A DNA stretch of 64,000 bases from contig NZ_JNLC01000017.1 of the NCBI RefSeq assembly GCF_000702305.1, positions 1-64,000 on the forward strand, written 5' to 3'. The notes under the pieces were generated by a model that saw nothing but the letters and a program-made list of their open reading frames with translations, ran no database searches and had not been told where the DNA came from. Position 1 is the stretch's first letter. Each line of letters begins with the position of its first letter. This stretch comes from Allobosea sp. 117. GTDB lineage: Bacteria > Pseudomonadota > Alphaproteobacteria > Rhizobiales > Xanthobacteraceae. Shown in pieces: positions 36,839-47,622 of this stretch. Made by a program: the position numbers and the translations under genes.

Positions 36839-38461
36839 TCAGTTGCGCAGGCCGGGTGCTTCCTGGCCGGTGCGGGCGACATATTCGGTGTAGCCGCCGC
36901 CATATTGGTGGACGCCGTCGGGGGTGATCTCCAGCACCCGGTTCGACAGCGCCGCGAGGAAGTGGCGGTCGTGCGAGACGAACAGCATGGTGCCCTCATA
37001 GGCCGCCAGCGCGGCGATCAGCATCTCCTTGGTGCCGATGTCGAGATGGTTGGTCGGCTCGTCCAGCACGAGGAAATTCGGCGGATCGTAGAGCATCCTG
37101 GCCATCGCCAGCCGGGCCTTCTCGCCGCCGGAAAGCACCCGGCAGCGCTTCTCGACATCGTCGCCGGAGAAGCCGAAGCAGCCGGCGAGCGTGCGCAAGG
37201 AGCCCTGTCCGGCCTGCGGGAAGCTATCCTCCAGCGTCTCGAAGACGGTGCGCTCGCCATCCAGCACGTCCATGGCGTGCTGGGCGAAGTAACCCATCTT
37301 CACGCTGCCGCCGACGCTGACGGAGCCGGTGTCGGGATCGGTCGCGCCCGCCACCAGCTTCAGCAGCGTCGACTTGCCGGCGCCGTTGACGCCCATCACG
37401 CACCAGCGCTCGCGGCGGCGGACGTGGAAGTCGAGCCCTTCATAGATGCGCCGGCTGCCATAGCCCTTGTGCACGGCCTTAAGGCTGACGACGTCCTCGC
37501 CCGAGCGCGGCGCCGGGGGGAAATCGAAGGCGACGCTCTGGCGCCGGCGCGGCGGCTCGACGCGCTCGATCTTGTCGAGCTTCTTCACGCGGCTCTGCAC
37601 CTGCGCGGCGTGGGAGGCGCGCGCCTTGAAGCGCTCGATGAAGGCGATCTCCTTGGCGAGCATCGCCTGCTGGCGCTCGAACTGCGCCTGCTGCTGCTTC
37701 TCGTTCAGCGCGCGCTGCTGGGCATAGAACTCGTAGTCGCCGGAATAGGTGGTGAGGGCGCCGCCGTCGATCTCCACCACCTTGGTAACGATGCGGTTCA
37801 TGAAGGCGCGGTCATGCGAGGTCATCATCAGCGCGCCGTCATAACCTTTAAGGAACTGCTCCAACCAGATGAGGCTCTCGATGTCGAGATGGTTGCTCGG
37901 CTCGTCGAGCAGCATGACATCGGGACGCATCAGCAGGATACGGGCGAGCGCAACGCGCATCTTCCAGCCGCCGGACAGCTTGCCGACATCGCCGTCGATC
38001 ATCTCCTGCGAGAAGCCGAGGCCGGCGAGCACCTCGGCGGCGCGGCCTTCCAGCGCGTAGCCGCCGAGCTCCTCGAAGCGCGCCTGCACCTCGCCATAGC
38101 GCTCGATGAGGCTGTCCATATTGTCCGCCTGCTCGGGATCGACGAAGGCGGCTTCGATCTCCTTCAGCTCGGCCGCAACCGCGCTCACCGGGCCAGCGCC
38201 GTCCATCACCTCGGCGGCGGCGCTGCGGCCCGACATCTCGCCGACATCCTGGCTGAAATAGCCGATCGTCACGCCGCGATCGATCGACACCTGTCCCTCG
38301 TCGGGAGCCTCCTCGCCGGTGATCATGCGGAACAGCGTCGTCTTGCCCGCGCCATTGGGGCCGACAAGGCCGATCTTCTCGCCTTTGAGCAGCGTGGCCG
38401 CGGCCTCTATGAAGACGATCTGCTTGCCGTTCTGCTTGCTGATGGAATCGAGACGGATCAT
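36839..38461 (-). CDS. ABC-F family ribosome-associated ATPase
   Basis: A soluble protein with two ABC domains and no membrane part, of the ABC-F group (EttA/YbiT/Uup relatives) that act on ribosomes. Domain 1 has GPNGAGKTT (residues 35-43) and LSGGWKMRVALAR; domain 2 has GVNGAGKSTLL (near 350) and LSGGEKARLAMAR. The interdomain linker (about 240-320) is rich in charged helix with ERQQAMLAKEIAFIERFKARAS. At 540 residues without a coiled C-terminal tail it is closest to the YbiT-like type. Divergent from nuoA across 477 bases. Confidence 0.92.
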   Translation of the reverse strand: MIRLDSISKQNGKQIVFIEAAATLLKGEKIGLVGPNGAGKTTLFRMITGEEAPDEGQVSIDRGVTIGYFSQDVGEMSGRSAAAEVMDGAGPVSAVAAELKEIEAAFVDPEQADNMDSLIERYGEVQARFEELGGYALEGRAAEVLAGLGFSQEMIDGDVGKLSGGWKMRVALARILLMRPDVMLLDEPSNHLDIESLIWLEQFLKGYDGALMMTSHDRAFMNRIVTKVVEIDGGALTTYSGDYEFYAQQRALNEKQQQAQFERQQAMLAKEIAFIERFKARASHAAQVQSRVKKLDKIERVEPPRRRQSVAFDFPPAPRSGEDVVSLKAVHKGYGSRRIYEGLDFHVRRRERWCVMGVNGAGKSTLLKLVAGATDPDTGSVSVGGSVKMGYFAQHAMDVLDGERTVFETLEDSFPQAGQGSLRTLAGCFGFSGDDVEKRCRVLSGGEKARLAMARMLYDPPNFLVLDEPTNHLDIGTKEMLIAALAAYEGTMLFVSHDRHFLAALSNRVLEITPDGVHQYGGGYTEYVARTGQEAPGLRN

Positions 38462-38938
38462 GCGCGTGCGAAAACCTGATGGGAGCCCGCGCGGCGCTTA
38501 GGCCATTTAAGTGGCGGGGGGAAGAGCGGGAGGTCGGAGCAGGGCCGTCGTTCGGCGCCCTTTGTCGCGCCCGGTGACTACGACGATGCGACGGCGCGCC
38601 CGTATCGCTTTTCGGACCGCTGCCGCAATAGTGCGGCACATTGTTCCGTGCCCGCCGGCGGTATCCCGCCCCGCCCCGCGATTTGTTGCATGACGGGTCG
38701 GGAGACCCCATATCAGGGCGGCGTCAGGTTGCCGTTGCGGCGGCACGGTTCGGCCATTCCGAAGGCAAAAATGCGCTCGCCGCGCAATTTGTGAATTCTG
38801 TATGCCAGACGCTCAGGAAGCCCTTCGGATGCCCTTGCCTCGCATAGTGCGGTGCGTTAAGCCTGCCGTGCTTTGAATTTTTCGCAACTGCGGAATGGCG
38901 AAGCAGAAAGCGTACGCTGGCCGCGGAGAATGCTGTCC
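38462..38938. other. Intergenic region between ABC-F gene and nuo operon
   Basis: Nearly 480 bases with no convincing coding frame. It must hold the promoters of the ABC-F gene (minus) and of the nuo operon (plus). A perfect 18-base palindrome lies at 38621-38638. I found no clear sigma-70 hexamer pair, FNR/FixK box or riboswitch. Confidence 0.5.
38621..38638. repeat. Perfect palindrome in the ABC-F/nuo divergent region
   Basis: TGCCGCA (38621-38627), spacer ATAG, TGCGGCA (38632-38638): a 7-bp inverted repeat with 4-base centre, suited to a dimeric regulator or a small hairpin. It lies 300 bases before nuoA and 160 before the ABC-F gene. ATAGTGCGG recurs nearer nuoA (about 38848). Confidence 0.5.
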
Positions 38939-39304
38939 ATGAGCAGCCTGCTTCAGGAATACCTGCCGGTGGTGATCTTCATCGGCGTGTCGGCCGTCAT
39001 CGGCCTGGCGCTGCTGATCTCGCCGTTCCTTCTGGCCTATAGCCGGCCCGATCCGGAGAAATTGTCGGCCTACGAATGTGGCTTCAATGCGTTCGACGAT
39101 GCGCGGATGACGTTCGACGTCCGGTTCTATCTGGTGTCGATCCTCTTCATCATCTTCGACCTCGAAGTCGCCTTCCTGTTTCCCTGGGCGATCACCTTCG
39201 GGGAACTCGGCGCGTTCGGCTTCTGGTCGATGATGGTGTTCCTCGCGGTTCTGACCGTTGGTTTCGTGTATGAGTGGAAGAAGGGAGCGCTCGAATGGGA
39301 TTGA
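38939..39304 (+). CDS. nuoA: NADH-quinone oxidoreductase subunit A
   Basis: Small three-helix membrane subunit of respiratory complex I. The ATG at 38939 has GGAG ten bases upstream and gives 121 residues starting [14 protein letters not shown]; an ATG nine bases earlier is less well spaced. The conserved loop with [35 protein letters not shown] is at about residues 46-80 and holds the redox-state-sensitive cysteine (ECGF). It overlaps nuoB by 10 bases. Confidence 0.96.
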   Translation: MSSLLQEYLPVVIFIGVSAVIGLALLISPFLLAYSRPDPEKLSAYECGFNAFDDARMTFDVRFYLVSILFIIFDLEVAFLFPWAITFGELGAFGFWSMMVFLAVLTVGFVYEWKKGALEWD

Positions 39305-39885
39305 GCGCCACTGACCCCGCCGCCGGCCCGCTGGTCGCTCCTGCGGCCCGGGGGATCATCGATCCGAATACCGGCAAGCCGGTGGGTGCGAACGATCCGT
39401 TCTTTCTCGAGGTGAACGACGAGCTCGCCGACAAGGGCTTCCTCGTCACCGCGACCGACGAGCTCATCAACTGGGCCCGCACCGGCTCGCTGATGTGGAT
39501 GACGTTCGGCCTCGCCTGCTGCGCCGTGGAGATGATGCAGACCTCCATGCCGCGCTACGATGTGGAGCGCTTCGGCTTCGCGCCCCGCGCGTCGCCGCGC
39601 CAGTCGGACGTGATGATCGTCGCCGGCACGCTGACCAACAAGATGGCTCCCGCGCTCCGCAAGGTCTACGACCAGATGCCGGAGCCGCGCTACGTCATCT
39701 CCATGGGTAGCTGCGCCAATGGCGGCGGCTATTACCACTACTCCTATTCCGTGGTGCGCGGCTGCGACCGGATCGTTCCGGTCGACATCTACGTGCCGGG
39801 CTGTCCGCCGACGGCGGAGGCCCTGCTCTATGGCGTGCTGCTGCTGCAGAAGAAGATTCGCCGCACCGGCACGATCGAGCGCTGA
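39295..39885 (+). CDS. nuoB: NADH-quinone oxidoreductase subunit B
   Basis: Carries cluster N2, the last iron-sulfur centre before quinone. Start at ATG 39295 inside the end of nuoA, with AAGGGAG upstream, giving 196 residues. N2 ligands are C75 and C76 (LACCAVEM), C140 (GSCANGG) and C170 ([11 protein letters not shown]). A Gly/Pro/Ala-rich N-terminus of about 30 residues precedes the conserved domain. Membrane-arm contact through the quinone pocket with NuoD. Confidence 0.97.
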   Translation: MGLSATDPAAGPLVAPAARGIIDPNTGKPVGANDPFFLEVNDELADKGFLVTATDELINWARTGSLMWMTFGLACCAVEMMQTSMPRYDVERFGFAPRASPRQSDVMIVAGTLTNKMAPALRKVYDQMPEPRYVISMGSCANGGGYYHYSYSVVRGCDRIVPVDIYVPGCPPTAEALLYGVLLLQKKIRRTGTIER

Positions 39886-39918
39886 GCGACGGGACGACGA
39901 GGGACGCGCGAGAGCGAG

Positions 39919-40533
39919 ATGGACGAGACCCTGAAGGAACTTGGCGCGCACGTCGCGGATTCCCTGACCGGCGCGGTCGAGGCGGTGAACATCGCCTATG
40001 GCGAGCTCACCGTGACCGCGGCCGCCTCCGAGATCCTCAAGGTTCTCTCTTTCCTGCGCGACGACCCGTCCTGCCGGTTCGTCAGCTTCATCGACGTATG
40101 CGGGGTCGACTACCCCAAGCGCGAGAAGCGCTTCGATGTGGTCTACCACCTGCTCTCGCCGACGCTGAACGCGCGCATCCGGATCAAGGTGGAGACCGAC
40201 GAGACGACGCCCGTTGCATCGGCGACCGGCGTGTTTCCCGGCGCGCTGTGGTTCGAGCGCGAGGCCTATGACCTCTACGGCATCCTGTTCTCCGGCCATC
40301 CGGAGCTGCGCCGGCTGCTGACCGACTACGGCTTCGACGGCTATCCGCTGCGCAAGGATTTCCCGACCACGGGCTTCGTCGAGGTGCGCTATGACGACGA
40401 ACGCAAGCGGGTGGTCTATGAACCGGTGAAGCTCAATCAGGAGTTCCGCAACTTCGACTTCCTGTCGCCGTGGGAGGGGCCGGACTACGTGCTCCCGGGC
40501 GACGAGAAGGCAACCGCCCCGAAGGCGGGCTGA
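39919..40533 (+). CDS. nuoC: NADH-quinone oxidoreductase subunit C
   Basis: Peripheral-arm subunit (30 kDa homologue) that helps hold NuoD. The 204-residue protein contains the family signature [37 protein letters not shown] near residues 112-150, preceded by [16 protein letters not shown]. NuoC and NuoD are separate, not fused as in E. coli. The ATG has CGAGAGCGAG upstream. Confidence 0.97.
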   Translation: MDETLKELGAHVADSLTGAVEAVNIAYGELTVTAAASEILKVLSFLRDDPSCRFVSFIDVCGVDYPKREKRFDVVYHLLSPTLNARIRIKVETDETTPVASATGVFPGALWFEREAYDLYGILFSGHPELRRLLTDYGFDGYPLRKDFPTTGFVEVRYDDERKRVVYEPVKLNQEFRNFDFLSPWEGPDYVLPGDEKATAPKAG

Positions 40534-40549
40534 GGCGGAGGCGAGAATC

Positions 40550-41749
40550 ATGAACGCGCCGGCGAAAATCGACCACAGCGTCCGCAACTTCCAGATCAAC
40601 TTCGGGCCGCAACATCCTGCGGCACATGGCGTTTTGCGCCTTGTGCTGGAGCTGGATGGCGAGGTGGTCGAGCGCGTCGATCCGCATATCGGCCTGCTGC
40701 ATCGCGGCACCGAGAAGCTGATCGAGACCAAGACCTACCTACAGGCGATGCCCTATTTCGACCGGCTCGACTATGTCGCGCCGATGAATCAGGAGCATGC
40801 CTTCTGCCTCGGCGTCGAGCGGCTGCTCGATATCGAGGTGCCGAAGCGCGGCCAGCTCATCCGCGTGCTCTATTCCGAGATCGGCCGCATCCTCTCGCAC
40901 ATGCTCAATGTGACGACGCAGGCGCTCGACGTCGGTGCGCTGACCCCGCCGCTGTGGGGCTTCGAGGAGCGCGAGAAGCTCATGGTGTTCTATGAGCGCG
41001 CCTCCGGCTCGCGCATGCACGCGGCCTATTTCCGGCCCGGCGGCGTGCACCAGGACCTGCCGACCAAGCTGGTCGAGGACATTCTGGCCTGGACGCATAC
41101 CTTCCCGGCCTTCATGGACGACCTCGAAGGGCTGCTCACCGACAACCGCATCTTCAAGCAGCGCAATGTCGACATCGGCATCGTGTCGCTGGCCGACGCC
41201 TTCGCCTGGGGTTTCTCGGGGGTGATGGTGCGCGGCTCCGGCGCGGCGTGGGACCTGCGCCGCGCGCAGCCCTACGAGTGCTATTCCGAGATGGAATTCA
41301 GCATTCCGGTCGGCAAGAACTGCGACAATTACGACCGCTATTGCATCCGCATGGAAGAGATGCGGCAGTCCGCCCACATCATGCGCCAGTGCTGCGAGCG
41401 CCTGCTGAAGGAGCCGGGCCCGGTCTCTGCGGTCGACAACAAGATCGTGCCGCCCAAGCGCGGCGAGATGAAGCGCTCGATGGAAGCGCTCATCCACCAT
41501 TTCAAGCTCTATACCGAGGGCTTCCACGTGCCGGCCGGCGAGGTCTACGCCGCGGTCGAGGCCCCGAAGGGCGAGTTCGGCGTCTATCTCGTCGCCGACG
41601 GCACCAACAAGCCCTATCGCTGCAAGATCCGCGCGCCCGGCTTCGCGCATCTGCAGGCGATGGATTTCCTTTGCCGCGGCTACATGCTCGCGGACATCTC
41701 AGCGATCCTCGGATCGCTGGACATCGTGTTCGGAGAAGTGGACCGCTGA
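40550..41749 (+). CDS. nuoD: NADH-quinone oxidoreductase subunit D
   Basis: The 49-kDa homologue, forming the quinone-binding pocket with NuoB. It begins with the conserved [23 protein letters not shown] (about residues 18-40), then [14 protein letters not shown] and the [15 protein letters not shown] motif; the C-terminus [10 protein letters not shown] and [18 protein letters not shown] is the hydrogenase-like tail. 399 residues is full length. ATG start 16 bases after nuoC. Confidence 0.98.
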   Translation: MNAPAKIDHSVRNFQINFGPQHPAAHGVLRLVLELDGEVVERVDPHIGLLHRGTEKLIETKTYLQAMPYFDRLDYVAPMNQEHAFCLGVERLLDIEVPKRGQLIRVLYSEIGRILSHMLNVTTQALDVGALTPPLWGFEEREKLMVFYERASGSRMHAAYFRPGGVHQDLPTKLVEDILAWTHTFPAFMDDLEGLLTDNRIFKQRNVDIGIVSLADAFAWGFSGVMVRGSGAAWDLRRAQPYECYSEMEFSIPVGKNCDNYDRYCIRMEEMRQSAHIMRQCCERLLKEPGPVSAVDNKIVPPKRGEMKRSMEALIHHFKLYTEGFHVPAGEVYAAVEAPKGEFGVYLVADGTNKPYRCKIRAPGFAHLQAMDFLCRGYMLADISAILGSLDIVFGEVDR

Positions 41750-41785
41750 GCCTTTGGCCAGGCGGTTCGATCGGAAGGGTTCGGC

Positions 41786-42892
41786 ATGTCCGTCCGCAGG
41801 CTAGCGCCGCAGGAGGTTCAGCCCGAGGGCTTCGCCTTCACGGCGGAGAATCTCGACTGGGCCAGGAAGACGATCGAGAAGTATCCGCCCGGCCGGCAGG
41901 CCAGCGCGGTCATTCCGCTGCTGATGCGCGCGCAGGAGCAGGCCGGCGGCTGGGTTTCCGAGCCGGCGATGCGTTATGTCGGCGAGATGCTGGATATGGC
42001 GCCGATCCGCGTCTACGAGATCGCGACCTTCTATACGCAGTTCCAGCTCCAGCCGGTCGGCCGCAAGGCGCATATCCAGGTCTGCGGCACCACGCCCTGC
42101 ATGCTCAAGGGCGCCGAGGACCTCATCAAGGTCTGCAAGAAGCATATCCATCCCGAGCCTTTCCATCTCTCCGCCGACGGCGATCTCTCCTGGGAGGAGG
42201 TCGAGTGCGCCGGCGCCTGCGTGAACGCGCCGATGGTGCAAGTGGTGAAGGACGTCTACGAGGACCTCACGCCGGAGGACCTCGAGGCGATCATCGAGGC
42301 CTATGCGCGCGGCGAGAAGCCGGCGCCGGGCCCGCGCAACGGGCGCCGTTCGTCCGAACCGATCACCGGCCTTCGCGTGCTGACCTCGCCCGATCTCTAT
42401 GACGGCTCGATGGTGGGGCAGGGCGCCGGCCTCGCCGCCGCCCGCGAGGCGATCGCCGCCCGCGCGGCCGGCAACGCGCAGCCCAAGCCGCCGGAGCCCG
42501 CTCCGGTCGCCGCGCCGCCGCCCCCGCCCAAGAGCGACCCCGCGCCCGCCAAGCCGCCGGTCGCCGAGGCGGTGAAGGCCGCCGGCGACGCCGATTCGGA
42601 GAAGGTGCCGGACAGCTTCAAGCCGGAGGTGCTGACCGCCGCGCGCGACGGCAAGCCGGACGACCTCACGCTCATCTGGGGCGTCGGCGAGAAGCTGGAA
42701 CAGGTTCTGCATGGTCTCGGCATCTATCACTTCGCGCAGATCGCGGGGTGGACCGAGGAAAACCTGAAGTGGGTCGACCAGAACCTCGAAGGTTTCCGCG
42801 GCCGCGCCTCGCGCGACAAGTGGATCGAGCAGGCGGCCAAGCTTGCGACCGGCTGGCGTCCGTCGGACCCCGACGGCGAGAAGCCGAACTGA
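41786..42892 (+). CDS. nuoE: NADH-quinone oxidoreductase subunit E with long C-terminal extension
   Basis: The 24-kDa homologue holding [2Fe-2S] cluster N1a, ligated by C100, C105, C141 and C145 (CGTTPC and CAGAC motifs). The conserved part ends near residue 175. Unlike the roughly 165-residue E. coli protein it continues to 368 residues: a Pro/Ala-rich linker (about 225-275, with a run of prolines) and a compact C-terminal domain (285-356, [32 protein letters not shown]) that looks like a helix-hairpin-helix fold. Such tails occur in other alphaproteobacteria. Its function in the complex is not known to me. Confidence 0.96.
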   Translation: MSVRRLAPQEVQPEGFAFTAENLDWARKTIEKYPPGRQASAVIPLLMRAQEQAGGWVSEPAMRYVGEMLDMAPIRVYEIATFYTQFQLQPVGRKAHIQVCGTTPCMLKGAEDLIKVCKKHIHPEPFHLSADGDLSWEEVECAGACVNAPMVQVVKDVYEDLTPEDLEAIIEAYARGEKPAPGPRNGRRSSEPITGLRVLTSPDLYDGSMVGQGAGLAAAREAIAARAAGNAQPKPPEPAPVAAPPPPPKSDPAPAKPPVAEAVKAAGDADSEKVPDSFKPEVLTAARDGKPDDLTLIWGVGEKLEQVLHGLGIYHFAQIAGWTEENLKWVDQNLEGFRGRASRDKWIEQAAKLATGWRPSDPDGEKPN

Positions 42893-42902
42893 GGAGCGGG
42901 CG

Positions 42903-44210
42903 ATGCTTGCCGACAAGGACCGCATCTTCACCAATATCTACGGCTACCACGACTGGGGCCTGCAGGGCGCGCTGAAGCGCGGCTCATGGGACGGCACCAA
43001 GACGTTCCTCGACGCCGGGCGCGACTTCATCATCGATCATATGAAGGCCTCCGGCCTGCGCGGGCGCGGCGGCGCCGGCTTCCCGACCGGGCTGAAGTGG
43101 TCCTTCATGCCCAAGCAGTCGGATGGCCGGCCGCATTATCTCGTGGTGAACGCCGACGAGTCCGAGCCTGGCACCTGCAAGGACCGCGAGATCCTGCGCC
43201 ACGATCCGCACCATCTCGTCGAGGGATGCCTGATCGCCGGCTTCGCCATGGGCGCGCATGCCGCCTACATCTATGTGCGCGGCGAGTTCATCGTCGAGCG
43301 CGAGCACCTGCAGGCGGCGGTCGACCAGGCCTATGAGGCGAAGCTCATCGGCAAGAACAATGTCCATGGCTGGGACTTTGACATCTATGTCCACCATGGT
43401 GCCGGCGCCTATATCTGCGGCGAGGAGACCGCGCTGCTCGAGAGCCTCGAGGGCAAGAAGGGCCAGCCGCGCCTGAAGCCGCCTTTCCCGGCGAATGTCG
43501 GCCTCTATGGCTGCCCGACCACCGTCAACAACGTCGAATCCATCGCGGTGGCGCCGACCATCCTGCGACGCGGTGCGGCGTGGTTCGCCGGCATCGGCCG
43601 GCCGAACAATGTCGGCACCAAGCTGTTCGGCATTTCCGGCCATGTGAACACGCCCTGCATCGTCGAGGAGGCGATGGGCATCCCGTTCAAGGAGCTTATC
43701 GAGAAGCACGGCGGCGGCGTGCGCGGCGGCTGGGACAACCTGCTCGCCATCATCCCCGGCGGCGCCTCCTGTCCGATCATTCCGGCCGAGCAGTGCGAAG
43801 AGCTGATCATGGACTTCGACGGCACCCGCGCGGTGAAGTCGAGCCTCGGCACCGCCGGTGTGCTGGTGATGGACAAGTCCACCGACGTCATCAAGGCGAT
43901 CGCCCGCATCTCCTATTTCTTCCGGCACGAGAGCTGCGGCCAGTGCACGCCCTGCCGCGAGGGCACGGGCTGGATGTGGCGCGTCATGGATCGCATGGTC
44001 GCGGGGCGTGCGCAGAAGCGCGAGATCGACCTTCTCCTGCAGGTCACCACGCAGGTCGAGGGTCACACCATCTGCGCGCTCGGCGACGCGGCGGCCTGGC
44101 CGATCCAGGGCCTGATCCGGCATTTCCGCCCGGAGATCGAGAAGCGCATCGATCAGTACGCAGCGAACCCGCATTCCGACGCCGTTCCTGTTCCTGTCGC
44201 GGCGGAGTGA
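42903..44210 (+). CDS. nuoF: NADH-quinone oxidoreductase subunit F
   Basis: The NADH- and FMN-binding subunit where electrons enter complex I. The ATG at 42903 behind GAGGAGCGGG gives 435 residues. GRGGAGF (54-60) binds [23 protein letters not shown] (167-181) is the second nucleotide motif, and N3 is ligated by C345, C348, C351 and C392 ([11 protein letters not shown] and TICALGD). The frame extends upstream into nuoE but that part is not conserved. Confidence 0.98.
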   Translation: MLADKDRIFTNIYGYHDWGLQGALKRGSWDGTKTFLDAGRDFIIDHMKASGLRGRGGAGFPTGLKWSFMPKQSDGRPHYLVVNADESEPGTCKDREILRHDPHHLVEGCLIAGFAMGAHAAYIYVRGEFIVEREHLQAAVDQAYEAKLIGKNNVHGWDFDIYVHHGAGAYICGEETALLESLEGKKGQPRLKPPFPANVGLYGCPTTVNNVESIAVAPTILRRGAAWFAGIGRPNNVGTKLFGISGHVNTPCIVEEAMGIPFKELIEKHGGGVRGGWDNLLAIIPGGASCPIIPAEQCEELIMDFDGTRAVKSSLGTAGVLVMDKSTDVIKAIARISYFFRHESCGQCTPCREGTGWMWRVMDRMVAGRAQKREIDLLLQVTTQVEGHTICALGDAAAWPIQGLIRHFRPEIEKRIDQYAANPHSDAVPVPVAAE

Positions 44211-44219
44211 GAGAGCATC

Positions 44220-46298
44220 ATGGCCAAACTCATCGTCGACGACATCGAGGTCGAGGTACCGCCGGAGTACACGCTCCTGCAGGCCTGCGAGGCCGCGGGC
44301 GCCGAGATCCCGCGCTTCTGCTTCCATGAGCGGCTCTCCATCGCCGGCAATTGCCGCATGTGCCTCGTCGAGGTGAAGGGCGGGCCGCCCAAGCCGCAGG
44401 CGAGCTGCGCGATGAATGTGCGCGACCTGCGCCCCGGCCCGAACGGCGAGCCGCCTGTCGTGCTCACCAAGAGCCCGATGGTGAAGAAGGCGCGCGAAGG
44501 GGTGATGGAGTTCCTGCTCATCAACCACCCGCTGGATTGCCCGATCTGCGACCAGGGCGGCGAGTGCGACCTGCAGGACCAGGCGATGGCCTATGGCGTC
44601 GACACGTCGCGTTATGCCGAGAACAAGCGCGCGGTCGAGGACAAGTATATCGGCCCGCTGGTGAAGACCTCGATGACGCGCTGCATCCAGTGCACGCGCT
44701 GCGTCCGCTTCACCACCGAGGTCGCCGGCGTCGCCGAGCTCGGCGCCATCGGCCGCGGCGAGGACATGGAGATCACCACCTATCTCGAGGCGGCGCTGAC
44801 CTCCGAGCTGCAGGGCAACGTGGTCGATCTCTGTCCGGTCGGCGCGCTCACGCAGCGCCCCTATGCTTTCCATGCCCGCCCGTGGGAGCTGGTGAAGACC
44901 GAATCCATCGACGTGATGGACGCGGTCGGCTCCAACATCCGCGTCGACACGCGCGGCCGCGAGGTGATGCGCATCCTGCCGCGTCTGCATGAGGACGTGA
45001 ACGAGGAGTGGATCTCCGACAAGACCCGCTACATCTGGGATGGGCTGAAGACCCAGCGGCTCGACCGCCCCTATGTGCGGCTCGACGGCCGGCTGCGCCC
45101 GGCGAGCTGGCCGGAAGCCTTCGCCACCATCGCCGCGAAGCTGCAGGGCGTCGCGCCCAACCGCATCGGCGCGTTGGTCGGCGATCTCGCCTCCGTCGAG
45201 GAGGTGTTCGCGCTCAAGGACCTGATCACCCGCCTCGGCTCGTCCAACATCGACAGCCGGCAGGACGGGGCGGCGCTCGATCCCGCGCTCGGCCGCGCGT
45301 CCTATCTCTTCAATCCGGGCATCGCGGGAATCGAGGCGGCGGACGCTCTGCTGATCATCGGCGCCAATCCGCGCCGCGAGGCCTCGGTGCTCAACGCCCG
45401 CATCCGCAAGCGCTGGCTGCGCGGCGGCTTCCCGGTCGCGCTGATCGGCGAGCAGGTCGATCTCACCTACCCCTATGACTATCTCGGCGCCGGGCCGGAG
45501 ACGCTGGCCGAGCTGGTCGGCAACGGCACCTTCGCCGAGACGCTGAAGAAGGCCGAGCGCCCGCTGATCCTGATCGGGCAGGGCGCCATCACGCGGCCGG
45601 ACGGCGCCGCCGTGCTCTCGCTCGCCGCGCGCGTGGCGGTGGCGGTCGGCGCGGTGAAGGAAGGCTGGAACGGCTTCGGCGTGCTGCATAGTGCCGCCGC
45701 CCGGGTCGGCGCGCTCGATGTCGGCGCGGTGCCGGGCGAGGGGGCGCTCGATGCCGCGGCGCTGACGGCGCCGGGCGGGGCCGATGTCCTGTTCGCGCTC
45801 GGCGCGGACGAGGTCGAGATCGCTCCCGGCGCCTTCGTGGTCTATATCGGCACCCATGGTGACCGCGGCGCGCACCGCGCCGACGTCATCCTGCCGGGCG
45901 CCGCCTATACCGAGAAGTCAGGCACCTATGTGAACACCGAGGGGAGGGCGCAGCTTGCCAACCGCGCGGCGTTCCCGCCCGGCGAGGCGCGCGAGGACTG
46001 GGCGGTGCTGCGCGCGCTGTCCGACGTGCTCGGCAAGCGGCTGCCCTATGACTCGCTGGCCCAGCTCAGGGCGGCGCTCTATGCGCAGTTCCCGCATCTC
46101 GCCCGCCTCGACCATGTCGCTCCGGCCGATCCGGCCGGCGTCGTGGCCCTCGCCGAGCGCGGCGGCACGCCCGACCGGGCGCCGTTCCATCCGGCGGTGA
46201 CCGAGTTCTACCTGACCAATCCGATCGCCCGCGCCTCGGCCGTGATGGCCGAATGCGCCGCGCTCGCCCACGGCCGCCTGGCCGTCGCCGCCGAGTGA
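44220..46298 (+). CDS. nuoG: NADH-quinone oxidoreductase subunit G
   Basis: The largest peripheral subunit (75-kDa homologue). Cluster N1b ligands are C34, C45, C48 and C63; N5 uses H103, C107, C110 and C116; N4 uses C155, C158, C161 and C205. The molybdopterin-oxidoreductase-like region covers about 215-620. No N7 cysteine set is evident, as in mitochondria-type enzymes. 692 residues is normal for alphaproteobacteria. ATG 10 bases after nuoF. Confidence 0.97.
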   Translation: MAKLIVDDIEVEVPPEYTLLQACEAAGAEIPRFCFHERLSIAGNCRMCLVEVKGGPPKPQASCAMNVRDLRPGPNGEPPVVLTKSPMVKKAREGVMEFLLINHPLDCPICDQGGECDLQDQAMAYGVDTSRYAENKRAVEDKYIGPLVKTSMTRCIQCTRCVRFTTEVAGVAELGAIGRGEDMEITTYLEAALTSELQGNVVDLCPVGALTQRPYAFHARPWELVKTESIDVMDAVGSNIRVDTRGREVMRILPRLHEDVNEEWISDKTRYIWDGLKTQRLDRPYVRLDGRLRPASWPEAFATIAAKLQGVAPNRIGALVGDLASVEEVFALKDLITRLGSSNIDSRQDGAALDPALGRASYLFNPGIAGIEAADALLIIGANPRREASVLNARIRKRWLRGGFPVALIGEQVDLTYPYDYLGAGPETLAELVGNGTFAETLKKAERPLILIGQGAITRPDGAAVLSLAARVAVAVGAVKEGWNGFGVLHSAAARVGALDVGAVPGEGALDAAALTAPGGADVLFALGADEVEIAPGAFVVYIGTHGDRGAHRADVILPGAAYTEKSGTYVNTEGRAQLANRAAFPPGEAREDWAVLRALSDVLGKRLPYDSLAQLRAALYAQFPHLARLDHVAPADPAGVVALAERGGTPDRAPFHPAVTEFYLTNPIARASAVMAECAALAHGRLAVAAE

Positions 46299-46311
46299 GG
46301 GAGCCCGACCT

Positions 46312-47349
46312 ATGACCGACCCCTCCTGGCTCGACACGCTGCTGCAGGTGCTGCTGATCGCACTGCAGAGCGTCGTGCTGCTCGTCGCGCTGCTTCTGGT
46401 GGTGGCCTATGTGCTGCTCGCCGACCGCAAGATCTGGGCGGCGGTGCAACTGCGGCGCGGCCCCAACGTGGTCGGGCCGTTCGGCCTGTTCCAGTCCTTC
46501 GCCGACCTTCTGAAGTTCGTGCTGAAGGAGCCGGTGATCCCGGACGGCTCGAACAAGGGCCTGTTCCTGCTTGCGCCCTTCGTCACCTGCCTGCTGGCGC
46601 TCGCCGCCTGGGCGGTGGTGCCGCTCGATGCCGGCTGGGTGGTAGCCGACATCAATGTCGGCGTGCTCTACATCTTCGCCATCTCCTCGCTCGGCGTGTA
46701 CGGCGTGATCATGGCCGGCTGGGCTTCGAACTCGAAGTACCCGTTCCTCTCCGCGCTGCGCGCGGCGGCGCAGATGGTCTCCTACGAGGTCTCGATCGGC
46801 TTCGTGATCGTCACCGTGCTGATGTGCGCCGGCTCGCTGAACCTCTCGGCCATCGTGGAGGCGCAGAACGGGGCGTGGGGGCTGTTCGGCTGGTACTGGC
46901 TGCCGCTGTTCCCGATGTTCGTGATCTTCTTCGTCTCGGCGCTGGCCGAGACGAACCGCCCGCCCTTCGACCTTGGCGAGGCGGAGTCGGAGCTCGTCGC
47001 CGGTTTCATGGTTGAATACGGCTCGACTCCCTACATGATGTTCATGCTCGGCGAATACGTGGCGATCATGACCATGTGCGCCCTCACGACCATCCTGTTC
47101 ATGGGCGGCTGGCTGCCGCCCTTCCCGGTCGCGCCCTTCACCTGGGTGCCGGGGATCGTGTGGTTCCTGCTCAAGGTCCTGTTCGTCTTCTTCATGTTCG
47201 CCATGGTCAAGGCAATGGTCCCGCGCTACCGCTACGACCAGCTCATGCGCCTCGGCTGGAAGGTGTTCCTGCCCATCTCGCTGTTCATGGTCGTCGCGGT
47301 CGCGGGCGTGCTGCACTTCACGGGCACGGCGCCCGTGGGAGGTGGATGA
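46312..47349 (+). CDS. nuoH: NADH-quinone oxidoreductase subunit H
   Basis: Membrane subunit (ND1 homologue) with about eight helices that completes the quinone channel. Motifs [23 protein letters not shown] (about residues 38-60) and [21 protein letters not shown] (about 215-237) are the conserved loop signatures. 345 residues. The last base overlaps the start codon of a small extra membrane gene (TGATG). Confidence 0.98.
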   Translation: MTDPSWLDTLLQVLLIALQSVVLLVALLLVVAYVLLADRKIWAAVQLRRGPNVVGPFGLFQSFADLLKFVLKEPVIPDGSNKGLFLLAPFVTCLLALAAWAVVPLDAGWVVADINVGVLYIFAISSLGVYGVIMAGWASNSKYPFLSALRAAAQMVSYEVSIGFVIVTVLMCAGSLNLSAIVEAQNGAWGLFGWYWLPLFPMFVIFFVSALAETNRPPFDLGEAESELVAGFMVEYGSTPYMMFMLGEYVAIMTMCALTTILFMGGWLPPFPVAPFTWVPGIVWFLLKVLFVFFMFAMVKAMVPRYRYDQLMRLGWKVFLPISLFMVVAVAGVLHFTGTAPVGGG

Positions 47350-47612
47350 TGGAAGACACCGCACTTATCGGTCTGTTCGAAGCCTCGATGATCGGCTGGG
47401 TCGGGGCGGCCGCCGGCGCCCTGTTCGGCGCCGTCGAGTGGTTCGTGCTGCCCGGCCTGATGGAAAGCTCGATCCGCTCCTCCAAGGAGGGGCGGAAGCT
47501 CTCGGCCTCCGAGCTCGAGGGCGTGGTCAAGTGGTGGAAGACGGTGATCCGGGTCGGCGCGGTCAGCATGCCGCTGCTCGGTTTCGGCGTCGCCGTGGCG
47601 ATGGCGGAATGA
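47349..47612 (+). CDS. Small two-helix membrane protein inside the nuo operon
   Basis: I do not recognise this family. The 87-residue protein starts at an ATG overlapping the nuoH stop and preceded by GGGAGGTGG; an ATG one codon earlier is possible. It has a hydrophobic segment at about residues 6-33 ([20 protein letters not shown]), a charged middle ([19 protein letters not shown]) and a second segment at 64-86. Two helices with a basic loop between suggest a hairpin in the inner membrane. Lying between nuoH and nuoI and coupled to nuoH, it could be an accessory or assembly subunit of complex I. Base composition matches its neighbours. Confidence 0.85.
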   Translation: MEDTALIGLFEASMIGWVGAAAGALFGAVEWFVLPGLMESSIRSSKEGRKLSASELEGVVKWWKTVIRVGAVSMPLLGFGVAVAMAE

Positions 47613-47622
47613 GGGACGCGTC

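Noticed and set aside
36905..38479. 524-codon plus-strand open frame opposite the ABC-F gene
   Set aside because: The minus-strand ABC-F protein has both Walker and signature motifs; the plus frame has none.
42984..45875. 963-codon minus-strand open frame opposite nuoF-nuoG
   Set aside because: It mirrors conserved complex I genes codon by codon; long antisense frames are expected in GC-rich DNA and its product resembles no protein family.
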